A stretch of 64,000 nucleotides of DNA from Terrabacter sp. Ter38 (GCF_024519435.1 NZ_JALJRZ010000014.1:1-64000); one strand, 5' to 3'; positions 7,766 through 15,790 are shown, counted from the first letter of the stretch. Numbers and translations: made by a program. Notes: a model not told the origin generated them from the sequence alone.

Positions 7766-8347
7766 ATGTGGAGCGAGTCGACGGCTGAGGACCTCGCGCG
7801 GGAGTGGATCTCGGGTTCAGGTCGCCGGTGGGCTCACCTGTCGGCAGTGGGCCGGCTTGCCGAGGAGACCAGGGCTTGGGGCACGGGCTTGCCCTCGTCG
7901 GTGGTGCAGGCTGCCTGGGTGCATGACATCGGCTATGCCTCTGGCCTTCGGGACACAGGTATGCACGCCATTGACGGAGCGCGGGCGTTGCTCAGGTTCG
8001 GTGCGCCGGTGGCTGTGGTCGCGCTGGTTGCGCACCACACGGGCGCTGTCTATGAGGCGGCGGAGCGTGGTTTGGCCGATCAATTCGGCGAGTTGCCGGT
8101 GGCCTATGGCGCGGACCTGGACGCGTTGACGCTTCTGGATCTGGTGGTTGGGCCGGCAGGTGACCTTACGACACCCGAGGAACGCATCGGCGAGATCCTG
8201 TCGCGATATGGCGCCGAGGATCCCGTGCACCGCGCCGTGACGCGGTCGGGTCCGGGTTTGCTCGCGTCAGCGATGCGTGCTCGGGCCCGGCTCCGGCTAT
8301 CCGATGAATGGCCGTTCGGAGTCGCCGAGAGCGTGCTGGAGGCGTAG
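7766..8347 (+). CDS. HD-domain phosphohydrolase-like protein
   Basis: A 193-residue protein with an HD-domain motif set: His in RRWAHLSAVGRLAEE, His-Asp in AAWVHDIGYA, His-His in LVAHHTGAV, and a later Asp in GADLDALTLLDLV. HD proteins are metal-dependent phosphohydrolases acting on nucleotides or signalling nucleotides; the substrate cannot be told from sequence. The ATG at 7766 gives a start just before the domain. Its 3' end overlaps the convergent Nudix gene by 51 bp, which suggests the pair has long been adjacent and may share a job in nucleotide clearance. Confidence 0.78.
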   Translation: MWSESTAEDLAREWISGSGRRWAHLSAVGRLAEETRAWGTGLPSSVVQAAWVHDIGYASGLRDTGMHAIDGARALLRFGAPVAVVALVAHHTGAVYEAAERGLADQFGELPVAYGADLDALTLLDLVVGPAGDLTTPEERIGEILSRYGAEDPVHRAVTRSGPGLLASAMRARARLRLSDEWPFGVAESVLEA

Positions 8348-8767
8348 CCGCATCGAGGGGTGAACTTCGAGCTGGTCGATCTGCTCAGCGGTGAGCCACT
8401 CGACCTCGCTGCTCTCGCTGCTCGTGCGCGGTGCTCCACCTACGAGGCGTGCGCGGAAGGCGATGGAGAACTGCTGCCGGACCTCACCGTCGTCGTAGGC
8501 CATGCGGTGGTTGGGGTTGGTGTACGTGCCGGTGATGGTCTCGACCTCGACGTCGTAGCCGGTCTCTTCCTTGACCTCACGCACGACGGTATCGCTGATC
8601 GCTTCTCCCGGCTCGTGCCCGCCCCCGGGCAGTGCCCACTTGTTGTTGTCGGTCTTGTGGATCATCAGGACCCGGCCTTGGTCGTCCTGGACGATGGCGA
8701 CAACTGAGGGGACAACGCTGTTGATTGCCGGCGCGTCGGGGTCATCGATGTAGTCGGTTCGGGCCAT
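8297..8767 (-). CDS. Nudix hydrolase
   Basis: A 156-residue protein with a textbook Nudix box (GGGHEPGEAISDTVVREVKEETGYD), so the catalytic REVKEE glutamates are present. Nudix enzymes cleave nucleoside diphosphate derivatives; the substrate is unknown. A Nudix-motif protein, Pif, is the immunity factor of the Streptomyces AICE pSAM2, and this gene lies at the matching edge of the AICE here, so an element-immunity role is possible. Position supports this; sequence alone does not. It is downstream of the XRE gene in the same orientation. Confidence 0.88.
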   Translation of the reverse strand: MARTDYIDDPDAPAINSVVPSVVAIVQDDQGRVLMIHKTDNNKWALPGGGHEPGEAISDTVVREVKEETGYDVEVETITGTYTNPNHRMAYDDGEVRQQFSIAFRARLVGGAPRTSSESSEVEWLTAEQIDQLEVHPSMRLRLQHALGDSERPFIG

Positions 8768-8789
8768 GCGTCGACCCTATGCGTCCTCG

Positions 8790-9527
8790 TCAGACTGGCT
8801 GAGCGGTAGCCCAGACGCGGTCGTAGGAGTCCATGTAGTGGCTGAAGAGCCGGCCTCCGGGGATGCGGTTGATGTGCAGGACCGGTGAGTGGGAGGCACT
8901 GGCGCCGTAGGCGTGCGGGTTGGCGAGAAGGACGTCATCGAAGCGGAAGATCGACGCGTAGAGCGTCGTCCCGTGCCTACGTGCCTGCATGCGCGCTGGC
9001 CCGATGGCCGGCACGAGGTACTTCCACGTCAGCTTGCACCGCGCGGCCATCAGCTCGTCGATGCCCTCTTCGCGACCGCGCAGCGCGACGGCTTCACTCG
9101 CTGGGTCCCCGAATAGGAGTCGGACGCGGACCCCGCTGCGGGACCGGGCTGATAGGCGGTCGACGAAGCCCGGGATCGCGTCGTGGAGGAAGCTTCCGGC
9201 GTACGCGAGCAGGTCGATCGATTCCTTGGCGTCATCGACGAGTGAGAGCCACATATCGGCGTCAATCGCGCCGCGGCTCGGGTATAGCCGAACCAACTCT
9301 GCCTCGGTGGCTGATCGGCTGATGCGGTCGGACTCGGTTGCGGGCCAGAGGAATCCGTCGCTCTTGCCGAGGATCACGGCGGCGTTCATCCGGTGGGTAC
9401 GGTGCGGGCTGCGGTCCTTGGTGATCCACCGCTCGACGGTCTTGGGATCGACGCCGACTTGTTCGCTGAAGGTCTGCAGGTTCAGGCCCGCGCTCGTGAT
9501 CGCGGCCCGAAGTCGTTCGTTCGTCAT
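8790..9527 (-). CDS. XRE-type regulator with PLD-like C-terminal domain
   Basis: A 245-residue protein. The N-terminal HTH (LQTFSEQVGVDPKTVERWI) resembles the XRE fold. The C-terminal part (residues about 90-240) has strands and motifs recalling phospholipase-D-like domains: IDLLAYAGSFL, GVRVRLLFGDP and HGTTLYASIFRFDD, but without the catalytic HKD signature. Proteins of this layout are common in actinobacterial mobile elements. It diverges from the transfer/replication operon over a gap full of ACGT-centred palindromes, so it is the likely element repressor. A GAGGAGGGG ribosome binding site precedes the ATG. Confidence 0.78.
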   Translation of the reverse strand: MTNERLRAAITSAGLNLQTFSEQVGVDPKTVERWITKDRSPHRTHRMNAAVILGKSDGFLWPATESDRISRSATEAELVRLYPSRGAIDADMWLSLVDDAKESIDLLAYAGSFLHDAIPGFVDRLSARSRSGVRVRLLFGDPASEAVALRGREEGIDELMAARCKLTWKYLVPAIGPARMQARRHGTTLYASIFRFDDVLLANPHAYGASASHSPVLHINRIPGGRLFSHYMDSYDRVWATAQPV

Positions 9528-9536
9528 GACCCCTCC

Positions 9537-9590
9537 TCTGAACGTTCTGGGACGTTTCTAGCACACAAGGACGTCCTAAAACGTCCTACG
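9537..9590. promoter_or_regulatory. Cluster of ACGT-centred palindromes
   Basis: Between the divergent XRE gene and the AICE operon lie GAACGTTC (9540-9547), GGGACGTTT (9549-9557), the perfect palindrome AGGACGTCCT (9568-9577), and AAAACGTCCT (9578-9587), which is the inverse of the second site. They share a GGACGT half-site. The likely reader is the adjacent XRE-type regulator. Confidence 0.6.
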
Positions 9591-9668
9591 GGGTGGTGTG
9601 TTTGTCCCCTTTTGCGGGCGTCTTCTGGTCATGGGCAACACGGCCCGATGACACGAAGGCAGGAACAC

Positions 9669-10085
9669 ATGTCCAGTTACGCGGTCGACAGCAAGCGGGC
9701 GGGGCTTCGCTCGACGGGCATCGTCAACGAGGTTCGGGAGTGGGAGGAGCGGGACGGTAAGCGGCGTCCGAGTGAGGCGCAGGCGCGTGATGAGGCGACC
9801 GGGATGCCGCTGTGGCAGGTCGAGGTGGTCTACAAGCAGACGACGTTCGGGCGGGAGTCAATGACGACGGGTGTCGTAGAGCTGGGCTGCCCGCACCGCC
9901 CGGTGCTGGCGGAGTTCGCGCCGGTCGAGTTCATCGACCTGACGGTCGAGGTTCGGGTCAACAAGGCCGGCGGTCTGTCGGAGATGTGGCGGGCGGACCG
10001 GCTCGTCGACGAGGGCAAGCCCGCCGCCGGCCAGTCGAACGGTGGCGCGTCGGGTTCGTCGGGCCATGGCTCGAAGGCGGCATGA
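9669..10085 (+). CDS. AICE hypothetical protein upstream of translocase
   Basis: A soluble protein of about 138 residues (start ATG 9669, preceded by AGGAA). Strand-rich composition such as MPLWQVEVVYKQTTFG and AEFAPVEFIDLTVEVRVNKAG suggests a small beta-barrel-like fold; the tail is Gly/Ser-rich. Genes of this size and style sit directly before the FtsK-like gene in many AICEs. It ends one base before the translocase start, so it is the first gene of the operon. The molecular role is unknown; an accessory of transfer or replication is plausible from position. Confidence 0.7.
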   Translation: MSSYAVDSKRAGLRSTGIVNEVREWEERDGKRRPSEAQARDEATGMPLWQVEVVYKQTTFGRESMTTGVVELGCPHRPVLAEFAPVEFIDLTVEVRVNKAGGLSEMWRADRLVDEGKPAAGQSNGGASGSSGHGSKAA

Positions 10086-10086
10086 C

Positions 10087-11787
10087 ATGACGTCCTCGAC
10101 GACTGCCTCGCGTGGGTTTCGGGGGTCGGCTGCGGTCGGCTCCCGGGCCCTGCGCTCGTCCGGCGCGGGCGTCCGCGTGCTGCTCGCTCTCGCCGAGGGG
10201 TGGGGCCGGTGGGCACGGCGTCACCCGCGCTGGGCGCTCGGGTTCGCGCTGATGGCGCTGCTCGCGGCCCTGACCCAGCCCGATCCCGCCGCGGCACGGG
10301 TCCTGATCACCGTCGCCGCGCTGCCTGGTCTGGTGGTCGCGGTATGGGAGTACCGGTGGCCGGCTGGGTATCAGCGCTGGCTCGCTGGGCCGTCGCGCCG
10401 GTTCGGGTGGCGCCGCTGGGCTCGCCGCACCTGGCCGACCCTCGCGCGGGAGTGCGGCCTCTCGGTGCAGCGCAACGTCCGCCGCCGCACCTGGGCGCTG
10501 GCCCGCCGCAACGGCCGCGTGCAGGTCTCCTCGACCGGCACCGCCTCGGAGTGGGTCCCGCCCCGGCTGATGGACGTCCTCACGACCGGCGACGCCCTCA
10601 CGCTGCGGGTGCGAGCCCGGATGGGTCAGACCGTCCAAGACCTCGAGGACGCCGCCCCGGCCCTCGCCGCTGCAGCCTCCGCGGTCTCGTACCGGGTCCG
10701 GCAGTGGACCCCCTCCGTCCTCGACATCGCCCTCGTCATGCGCGAGGCCCTGGCCGCGACCGCCGACGCGCAGCTGCCCGCCGAGTTGGGGGCCGACCTG
10801 ATCGTCGACACGGTCACCCTCGGTCGCCGGCAGGACGGCACTCCGTGGGCGCTGCAGGTCCGGGGTCGGCACACGCTCGTCGTGGGCTGCTCCGGCTCGG
10901 GGAAGGGCTCGATGCTCTGGGGGGTCTGCGGCGGCCTCGCCCCCGCGGTACGGGCGGACCTGGTCCGGCTCTGGGGCGTCGACCTCAAACGCGGCGTCGA
11001 GGTCATGATGGGCCGCCACCTGTTCACGACCGTCGCCGTCACCCCCACCGACGCGATCGTGACCCTGACCCGGCTTCTGCAGGTCATCGAGGACCGCGGG
11101 CACGCCATGGCCGGCGTCTCCCGCCTCCACGAGCCCCGTCCGGGGGACCCGCTGCACGTCCTCGTGATCGACGAGCTCGCCGCCCTGACCGCCTACAGCG
11201 ACCCGGACACCAAGCGGGAAGCCTCCCGGCTGCTCGCCGAGATCCTCACGCAAGGCCGCGCCCTGGGCGTCGTCGTCCTGGCCTGCGTGCAGGACCCTCG
11301 CAAGGAGGTCGTCGGGATGCGCGGCCTGTTCACCCAGACCATCGCCCTGCGGTTGCGGTCGGCGGAGGAGACCCGGATGGTCCTCGGTGACGGCACCGCC
11401 GCGCTCGCGCCCGCGCACCGGCTCTCCCCGGCCGCGCCCGGCTCCGCCTGGGTCATCGAGGAGGACGGCACCCTCGACCGGGTCCGCGCCGACTACTGGC
11501 CCGACCAGCTCGTCCGCGAGACCGCCGCCACTTACCCCGCCCTCGTCGTAGAGGAGACCACCGTCGAGGATCAGGTCGTCGAGCCGCGCGACGCGGAGAC
11601 AAGTCGGGCAGACGTCGCCTCGATGGCGACGACCCGCACACCGCGACCCGCACAGGCGACGCGTACCCCGCGCCAGCCCCGAACACAGCGCGCACGCCGA
11701 CCGCGCGAGGGCGCTGAGACCGCCTCGTCGGTGTCCGTGTCCGAGTCGTCGTTGGGGTCCAGCGACCACGGATCTGAGGCTGCCTGA
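10087..11787 (+). CDS. FtsK/SpoIIIE-like conjugal DNA translocase (TraB/TraSA type)
   Basis: A 566-residue protein with two hydrophobic N-terminal segments (around GFALMALLAALT and VLITVAALPGLVV), a Walker A motif at about residue 267 (VVGCSGSGKGSMLW) and a Walker B at about 357 (LHVLVIDELAAL). This is the FtsK-type motor that AICEs use to move double-stranded DNA between mycelial cells. The C-terminal 60 residues are Arg/Thr/Ser-rich and may hold the DNA-recognition part. Start ATG 10087 is one base after the preceding stop; an alternative at 10042 would overlap that gene. Confidence 0.9.
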   Translation: MTSSTTASRGFRGSAAVGSRALRSSGAGVRVLLALAEGWGRWARRHPRWALGFALMALLAALTQPDPAAARVLITVAALPGLVVAVWEYRWPAGYQRWLAGPSRRFGWRRWARRTWPTLARECGLSVQRNVRRRTWALARRNGRVQVSSTGTASEWVPPRLMDVLTTGDALTLRVRARMGQTVQDLEDAAPALAAAASAVSYRVRQWTPSVLDIALVMREALAATADAQLPAELGADLIVDTVTLGRRQDGTPWALQVRGRHTLVVGCSGSGKGSMLWGVCGGLAPAVRADLVRLWGVDLKRGVEVMMGRHLFTTVAVTPTDAIVTLTRLLQVIEDRGHAMAGVSRLHEPRPGDPLHVLVIDELAALTAYSDPDTKREASRLLAEILTQGRALGVVVLACVQDPRKEVVGMRGLFTQTIALRLRSAEETRMVLGDGTAALAPAHRLSPAAPGSAWVIEEDGTLDRVRADYWPDQLVRETAATYPALVVEETTVEDQVVEPRDAETSRADVASMATTRTPRPAQATRTPRQPRTQRARRPREGAETASSVSVSESSLGSSDHGSEAA

Positions 11788-11789
11788 TC

Positions 11790-12179
11790 ATGCGCACCCA
11801 GACCGCACTGACTGCCCTGTTGGGTAGGCCGGACCTGTCGCGCTCGACCGGCCCGGTGCCACGTGACCTGGCCTCCGGCGGCTGGAAGGAGTACGGCACC
11901 TGCCGGCAGACCGACGCCGAACTGTGGTTCGCCGACACCTCACGCCGGATCCACGACCGCGCCGCGTCCATCTGCCACGACTACCCGGTCCGCCGCTCCT
12001 GCCTGACCTGGGCGCTGGTCTTCGACGAGGACTTCGGGATCTGGGGTGGCCTCAGCACCGCCGAGCGACGCCCGTTCCGAGCACGGCTGACGCGAGGGGA
12101 ACCCGTGGCGGCCGTCGTAGGCGAGGCCTTGACCTCTGCGCCTGTTACGGCCTTTGCCCCTCGGGGTGAGGTCGCATGA
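11790..12179 (+). CDS. WhiB-like protein lacking one Fe-S cysteine
   Basis: A 129-residue protein with the WhiB layout: Cys38 (YGTC), Cys62 (ASIC), Cys71 (RRSC) and the GIWGG turn at 83-87 followed by a basic helix. In standard WhiB proteins the centre reads C-x2-C-x5-C; here it is ICHDYPVRRSC, so the third cysteine is Tyr65. With three of four ligands a normal 4Fe-4S cluster is unlikely, or the cluster would need another ligand. The stop overlaps the next gene, a four-cysteine WhiB, by four bases. A partner or dominant-negative role is possible. Confidence 0.8.
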   Translation: MRTQTALTALLGRPDLSRSTGPVPRDLASGGWKEYGTCRQTDAELWFADTSRRIHDRAASICHDYPVRRSCLTWALVFDEDFGIWGGLSTAERRPFRARLTRGEPVAAVVGEALTSAPVTAFAPRGEVA

Positions 12180-12568
12180 CCACCCTGTCGCGCTCCGCCC
12201 GGTGGGCCGCCCTGGAGTCCGTCTGGTGCCAGGCCGCGGACGCCGCAGCTCGACACCCGCTCGGGTCGGTCGCCTGGCAGGCCCTCGGCTCCTGCGGCGC
12301 CCGTACCGAACTGCCGTGGACCGCTGAACCTGAGCAGGTCGGCCCGTGGGATGCCGAGACGATGCGCGGGCTCTGCACGGCCTGCCCGGTCCTCGCCGAG
12401 TGCGCCGCGTACGCCTCCTCGTCGGGGGTGTGCGCGGGCTGGTGGGCCGGCACCAACCGCGACCCGTCCTACACCGAGCCCGCACGTCCCGGCTGGGTCA
12501 AGGCCCCCGGCGCCGCTGACGGCCAGCCGGCGTGGCAGGGGGTCCTACCGCTCGGGGGTGCCGCATGA
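12176..12568 (+). CDS. WhiB-like transcriptional regulator
   Basis: A 130-residue protein with all four cluster cysteines: Cys40, then Cys67 and Cys70 in LCTACPVLAEC and Cys76, followed by the GWWAG turn (88-92). WhiB proteins bind a 4Fe-4S cluster and act with the housekeeping sigma factor; phages and mobile elements of actinobacteria often carry one. It overlaps both neighbours by four bases, so it is translated with the other WhiB-like protein and the Rep gene. The N-terminal 35 residues and the C-terminal tail are unusual for the family. Confidence 0.78.
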   Translation: MTTLSRSARWAALESVWCQAADAAARHPLGSVAWQALGSCGARTELPWTAEPEQVGPWDAETMRGLCTACPVLAECAAYASSSGVCAGWWAGTNRDPSYTEPARPGWVKAPGAADGQPAWQGVLPLGGAA

Positions 12569-14313
12569 GCAGCCACCGCCCCGCCGCTGTGCCGACTGCC
12601 GTTCAGGTGATTGAGGCAGAGCGGCGGCTGCGCACCCGTGCCCACGACGGAGTCACCACCGACATGGCCGTCGCGGCGGCCGAGCGCGCCGGGGTCTGCA
12701 TCCGGCCGCTGCTGCGCCAGGTCACCGACCGCGCGACCGGCGCCGTCAGCACCGTCCCCATCGCGTGCGGCTCCACCCGGGAGAAGGTCTGCCCGTCCTG
12801 CGCCGTGAAGGCCCGCCGATTGCGGATGCACCAGTGCCGCGAAGGCTGGCACCTGACCGAGGACCCACCACGCCACCTCGACACCGACCGACTCGACGAC
12901 GAAGAGCAGCCCGAAGAAGAAGAGGAAGACGAGGACCAGGAAGACGAGGCATCGGACGAGGGAGCCCAGCCGCGTCGAGTGCGCTCCACCAGGCACCTGT
13001 CCGGCTTCCCCGACCTGCCCACGCTGCCGGTGCAGGACCGCACCATCGGTACTGCGTTCACCGACGAGCGCACCGGCCGCACCTACCGGCCCTCGATGTT
13101 CCTCACCCTCACCCTGCCCTCCTACGGCAAAGTGCTCCCCGGCACCGGCGTCCCCCGGAACCCTGCCCGCTACGACTACCGCCGCGCCGCGCTCGACGCG
13201 CTGCTGTTCCCGCGGCTGGTCGACCGGTTCTGGCAGAACCTGCGCCGCGCCGCCGGCTACAAGGTCCAGTACTTCGCCGCCGTCGAACCCCAGCGCCGGC
13301 TCGCCCCCCACCTGCACGCCGCCGTCCGCGGGGCCATCCCTCGAGCCACCATCAAGGCCGTCGCCAGGGGCACCTACGCCGCGATCTGGTGGCCCAGCAT
13401 CGACGAAGTCGTCTACGACGGCGACACGCTGCCGGTGTGGGACCGCGACCGTGAGGCCTACGCCGACCCGGCCACCGGGGCCGCGCTGCCGACGTGGCAG
13501 GACGCCCTCGACCGCCTCGACGCAGACCCGGTCGGCGAAGACGTCGAGCCGATGCACGTGCTCACCTTCGGTGCCCAGGTCGACATCAAAGGCCTGCTCG
13601 GCGGCACCCCGAACAGCGATCGCGCCGTCCGGTACCTGTGCAAGTACCTGACGAAGTCCATCGCCGACACCTACGCCCAGACCGCCCACACCGACCGGGC
13701 CGACGACGAGCTCGATCCGACCGCGGTCGCGTACGAGCGGCACATCGACCGGCTACACCGCGAGGTCCGCTGGCTGCCCTGCTCCCCGGCCTGCGCGAAC
13801 TGGCTACGCCACGGCATCCAACCCAAGGACCCCGGCCCGGGCCTCATCCCGGGCGCGTGTCCGTCCAAGGCCCACGACCGGGACCACCTCGGCCTCGGCG
13901 GCCGCCGCGTCCTGGTCTCGCGGCACTGGTCCGGCAAGACCCTCACGCAGCACAAGGCCGACCGCGTCGCCGTCGTTCGCGCCGTCCTGACCGAAGCCGG
14001 CATCGACGCCCCCGAGGCCGACCGGCTCGCCGCCGACGTCCTGCACCAGGACGGGCTGCCCCGGTTCGTCTGGGAAGACGTCCCCGTCTGCGAACGCGAC
14101 TACACCGCCGTCATCACCGCCTCCCTGCGACAGGCCCAACGCTGGCGCACCCAGTACGACGACGCGAAGCGCGCTGCAGCACAACGCGATAGCCCCCGCG
14201 GCTCGCCACCCGACGGACCTGTGGACAGTCATTCGGCAAACAGTCCCACCGCCGCCAGCATGGTCGGCTCATACGAGGAGGAGAACGATGGAACGACTGT
14301 TGAACCTCGATGA
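12565..14313 (+). CDS. RepSA-like rolling-circle replication initiator
   Basis: A protein of about 582 residues resembling RepSA of pSAM2. A zinc-finger-like cysteine cluster (VCPSC, followed by HQCREGWH) lies at about 72-95. An extremely acidic linker follows at about 112-135. The HUH-type motif PHLHAAVRG is at about 248, and the YLCKYLTKS segment near 357-363 would hold the nicking tyrosine. Such proteins replicate the excised circle. ATG 12565 overlaps the WhiB stop. The 3' end overlaps the excisionase by 26 bases. Confidence 0.85.
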   Translation: MSSHRPAAVPTAVQVIEAERRLRTRAHDGVTTDMAVAAAERAGVCIRPLLRQVTDRATGAVSTVPIACGSTREKVCPSCAVKARRLRMHQCREGWHLTEDPPRHLDTDRLDDEEQPEEEEEDEDQEDEASDEGAQPRRVRSTRHLSGFPDLPTLPVQDRTIGTAFTDERTGRTYRPSMFLTLTLPSYGKVLPGTGVPRNPARYDYRRAALDALLFPRLVDRFWQNLRRAAGYKVQYFAAVEPQRRLAPHLHAAVRGAIPRATIKAVARGTYAAIWWPSIDEVVYDGDTLPVWDRDREAYADPATGAALPTWQDALDRLDADPVGEDVEPMHVLTFGAQVDIKGLLGGTPNSDRAVRYLCKYLTKSIADTYAQTAHTDRADDELDPTAVAYERHIDRLHREVRWLPCSPACANWLRHGIQPKDPGPGLIPGACPSKAHDRDHLGLGGRRVLVSRHWSGKTLTQHKADRVAVVRAVLTEAGIDAPEADRLAADVLHQDGLPRFVWEDVPVCERDYTAVITASLRQAQRWRTQYDDAKRAAAQRDSPRGSPPDGPVDSHSANSPTAASMVGSYEEENDGTTVEPR

Positions 14314-14488
14314 GGCGGCCGTATGCCTCGGCACGTCACCTCGATTTCCGCGGCGTCTCATTGCCCAGCGGCGCATCCGCTTCGTGAAGGTGGGCCGGCA
14401 CGTGAGGATCCCTGAGTCGGCGCTCGTCGAGTTCGTGGCCGCTGGGATGGTCGAGCCCGTCGACCGCGCGAACCGGCAGGCGTCCTGA
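14288..14488 (+). CDS. xis: Excisionase (MerR-like HTH)
   Basis: A 66-residue basic protein with an excisionase/MerR-type winged helix: LLNLDEAAVCLGTSPRFPRRLIAQ, then IRFVKVGRHVRIPESAL. It begins inside the 3' end of the Rep gene and its TGA overlaps the integrase ATG by one base, the classic rep-xis-int arrangement. Xis bends attachment-site DNA and steers the integrase toward excision. A purine-rich GAGGAGGAG precedes the ATG. Confidence 0.88.
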   Translation: MERLLNLDEAAVCLGTSPRFPRRLIAQRRIRFVKVGRHVRIPESALVEFVAAGMVEPVDRANRQAS

Positions 14489-15627
14489 TGGCAACCCGGA
14501 GGAAGCGGCGCGAGTTCGGAGCCGTCCGCCAACTGCCGTCGGGTCGCTGGCAAGCGAGCTACTTGGCCGCCGACGGCCTTCGCAGAACGGCGCCCAACAC
14601 GTTCCGCACCAAGGCCGACGCCCACGCGTGGCTGACGGTGCGGCAGTCCGAGCTCCTCCGCGGCGACTGGCTCGACCCTGACCTGGGACGTGTCACCCTC
14701 GATGATTACGCAACCAAGTGGATCATCGAGCACCGCATCAGTGCCCGAACTCGGGACCTGTACGAGGGCCTCAATCGCCTGCACATCCGGCCATTCCTCG
14801 GCCACGTGCAGCTCGGCTCGCTCAACACTGAGCGAGTCCGGGCCTGGCGCGCCGAGCTTCTCCGCTCGGGCCGCTCCGAGGTGACGACCGCCAAGGCATA
14901 CCGGCTGCTCCGTGCGGTGCTCAACACGGCCGTCGATGACGGACGAATCGCTCGAAACCCTTGCCGCATCAGGGGCGCCGACCAAGAGAAGGCTCCCGAG
15001 CGACCGGTCGCCTCGGTCGCCCAGGTGTTCGCTCTTGCCGATGCTGTCGGCCCGCAGTACCGAGCCTTCGTCCTGACCGCCGCCCTCACGAGCATGCGAT
15101 GGGGCGAGTTGATCGCCCTCCGTCGCCGCGACCTTGACCTTGAGGAGGGGTTGGCCTTCGTCCACCGGAGCCTGATCGAACGAGGCGGACTACTCGAGGA
15201 GGGACCGCCCAAGAACAACAGCGTCCGCGTGGTCACGCTGCCCGCCCTCCTGGTCGACGAGCTGCGCGAGCACATGGCTCGGGTAGCCGTCGGTGACGAC
15301 GCCCTCGTGTTCACGGGGGAGCGGGGCGCCACCCCGCGCCGGGGCAACTGGCGCGCCAACGTCGGGTGGGCGCAGGCCCTCGTGTCTGCGGGGCTCCCCG
15401 AGGTTTTCCACTTCCACGACCTGCGCCACACGGGCAACCACCTCGTCGCCCAGTCCGGCGCCTCGACGCGAGAGCTCATGCACCGGATGGGGCACTCGAC
15501 GATGCGGGCCGCACTCATCTACCAGCACGCCACGGAGTCCCGGTCGCGCGCCCTCGCCGACCGCCTCAACGACCTGGTCGCGTCGCACCGTGGACCCGCG
15601 TCGGAGGACGTGGACGAGGGTACGTAG
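14488..15627 (+). CDS. int: AICE site-specific integrase (tyrosine recombinase)
   Basis: A 379-residue integrase. An arm-binding AP2-like domain comes first (GAVRQLPSGRWQASYLAADG), then a core-binding domain (about 65-165), then the catalytic domain with Arg204 (TSMRWGELIAL), His310 and Arg313 (HDLRHT), His336 (MGHST) and Tyr345 (IYQHA). All residues needed for recombination are present. It is the last gene of the operon, ends 93 bp from the 3' end of tRNA-Gly and is followed by a hairpin, the standard layout for integration at a tRNA. Confidence 0.93.
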   Translation: MATRRKRREFGAVRQLPSGRWQASYLAADGLRRTAPNTFRTKADAHAWLTVRQSELLRGDWLDPDLGRVTLDDYATKWIIEHRISARTRDLYEGLNRLHIRPFLGHVQLGSLNTERVRAWRAELLRSGRSEVTTAKAYRLLRAVLNTAVDDGRIARNPCRIRGADQEKAPERPVASVAQVFALADAVGPQYRAFVLTAALTSMRWGELIALRRRDLDLEEGLAFVHRSLIERGGLLEEGPPKNNSVRVVTLPALLVDELREHMARVAVGDDALVFTGERGATPRRGNWRANVGWAQALVSAGLPEVFHFHDLRHTGNHLVAQSGASTRELMHRMGHSTMRAALIYQHATESRSRALADRLNDLVASHRGPASEDVDEGT

Positions 15628-15674
15628 TTGCACGTTCGTTGCACGCGGCACCAAGGGCACCGCCCCAAAGACGA

Positions 15675-15713
15675 AGCCGCAGGTCGGGAACCATGTCCTG
15701 ACCTGCGGCTTTG
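15675..15713 (+). terminator. Terminator after int
   Basis: An 11-bp perfect stem (AGCCGCAGGTC with its inverse), 14-base loop, followed by TTT. It lies between int and tRNA-Gly and could also stop tRNA transcription from the other side. Confidence 0.7.
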
Positions 15714-15719
15714 TGCTGG

Positions 15720-15790
15720 AGCGAGCGACGGGAATCGAACCCGCGTATCCAGCTTGGGAAGCTGGCGCTCTACCATTGAGCTACGCTCGC
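15720..15790 (-). tRNA. tRNA-Gly (CCC)
   Basis: Acceptor GCGAGCG pairs with CGCTCGC. The D arm is GCTCAATGGTAGAGC, the anticodon stem-loop is CCAGC-TTCCCAA-GCTGG with anticodon CCC, and the T arm contains GGTTCGATTCC. The length is 71 nt with no encoded CCA. It reads GGG codons. Its 3' end faces the AICE integrase and is the probable attachment site. Confidence 0.93.

Larger units (their letters stand above)
8297..15719 (+). mobile_element. Actinomycete integrative and conjugative element (AICE)
   Basis: The module order is Nudix, XRE regulator, small orf, FtsK/TraB-like translocase, two WhiB-like genes, RepSA-like initiator, Xis, Int, then the 3' end of tRNA-Gly. This matches pSAM2-type AICEs, which excise, replicate by rolling circle, transfer double-stranded DNA with one FtsK-like protein, and integrate at tRNA 3' ends. 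The right edge at the tRNA is clear. The left edge is not: no second copy of the tRNA 3' end appears in bases 1-15719, so the element may extend past the window or have lost its left site. Start coordinate is nominal. Confidence 0.8.

Noticed and set aside
11624-11665. Repeated CGACCCGCACA as a transfer (clt) site
   Set aside because: Only two copies, inside the coding region's Arg/Thr-rich tail; codon repetition is enough to explain it.
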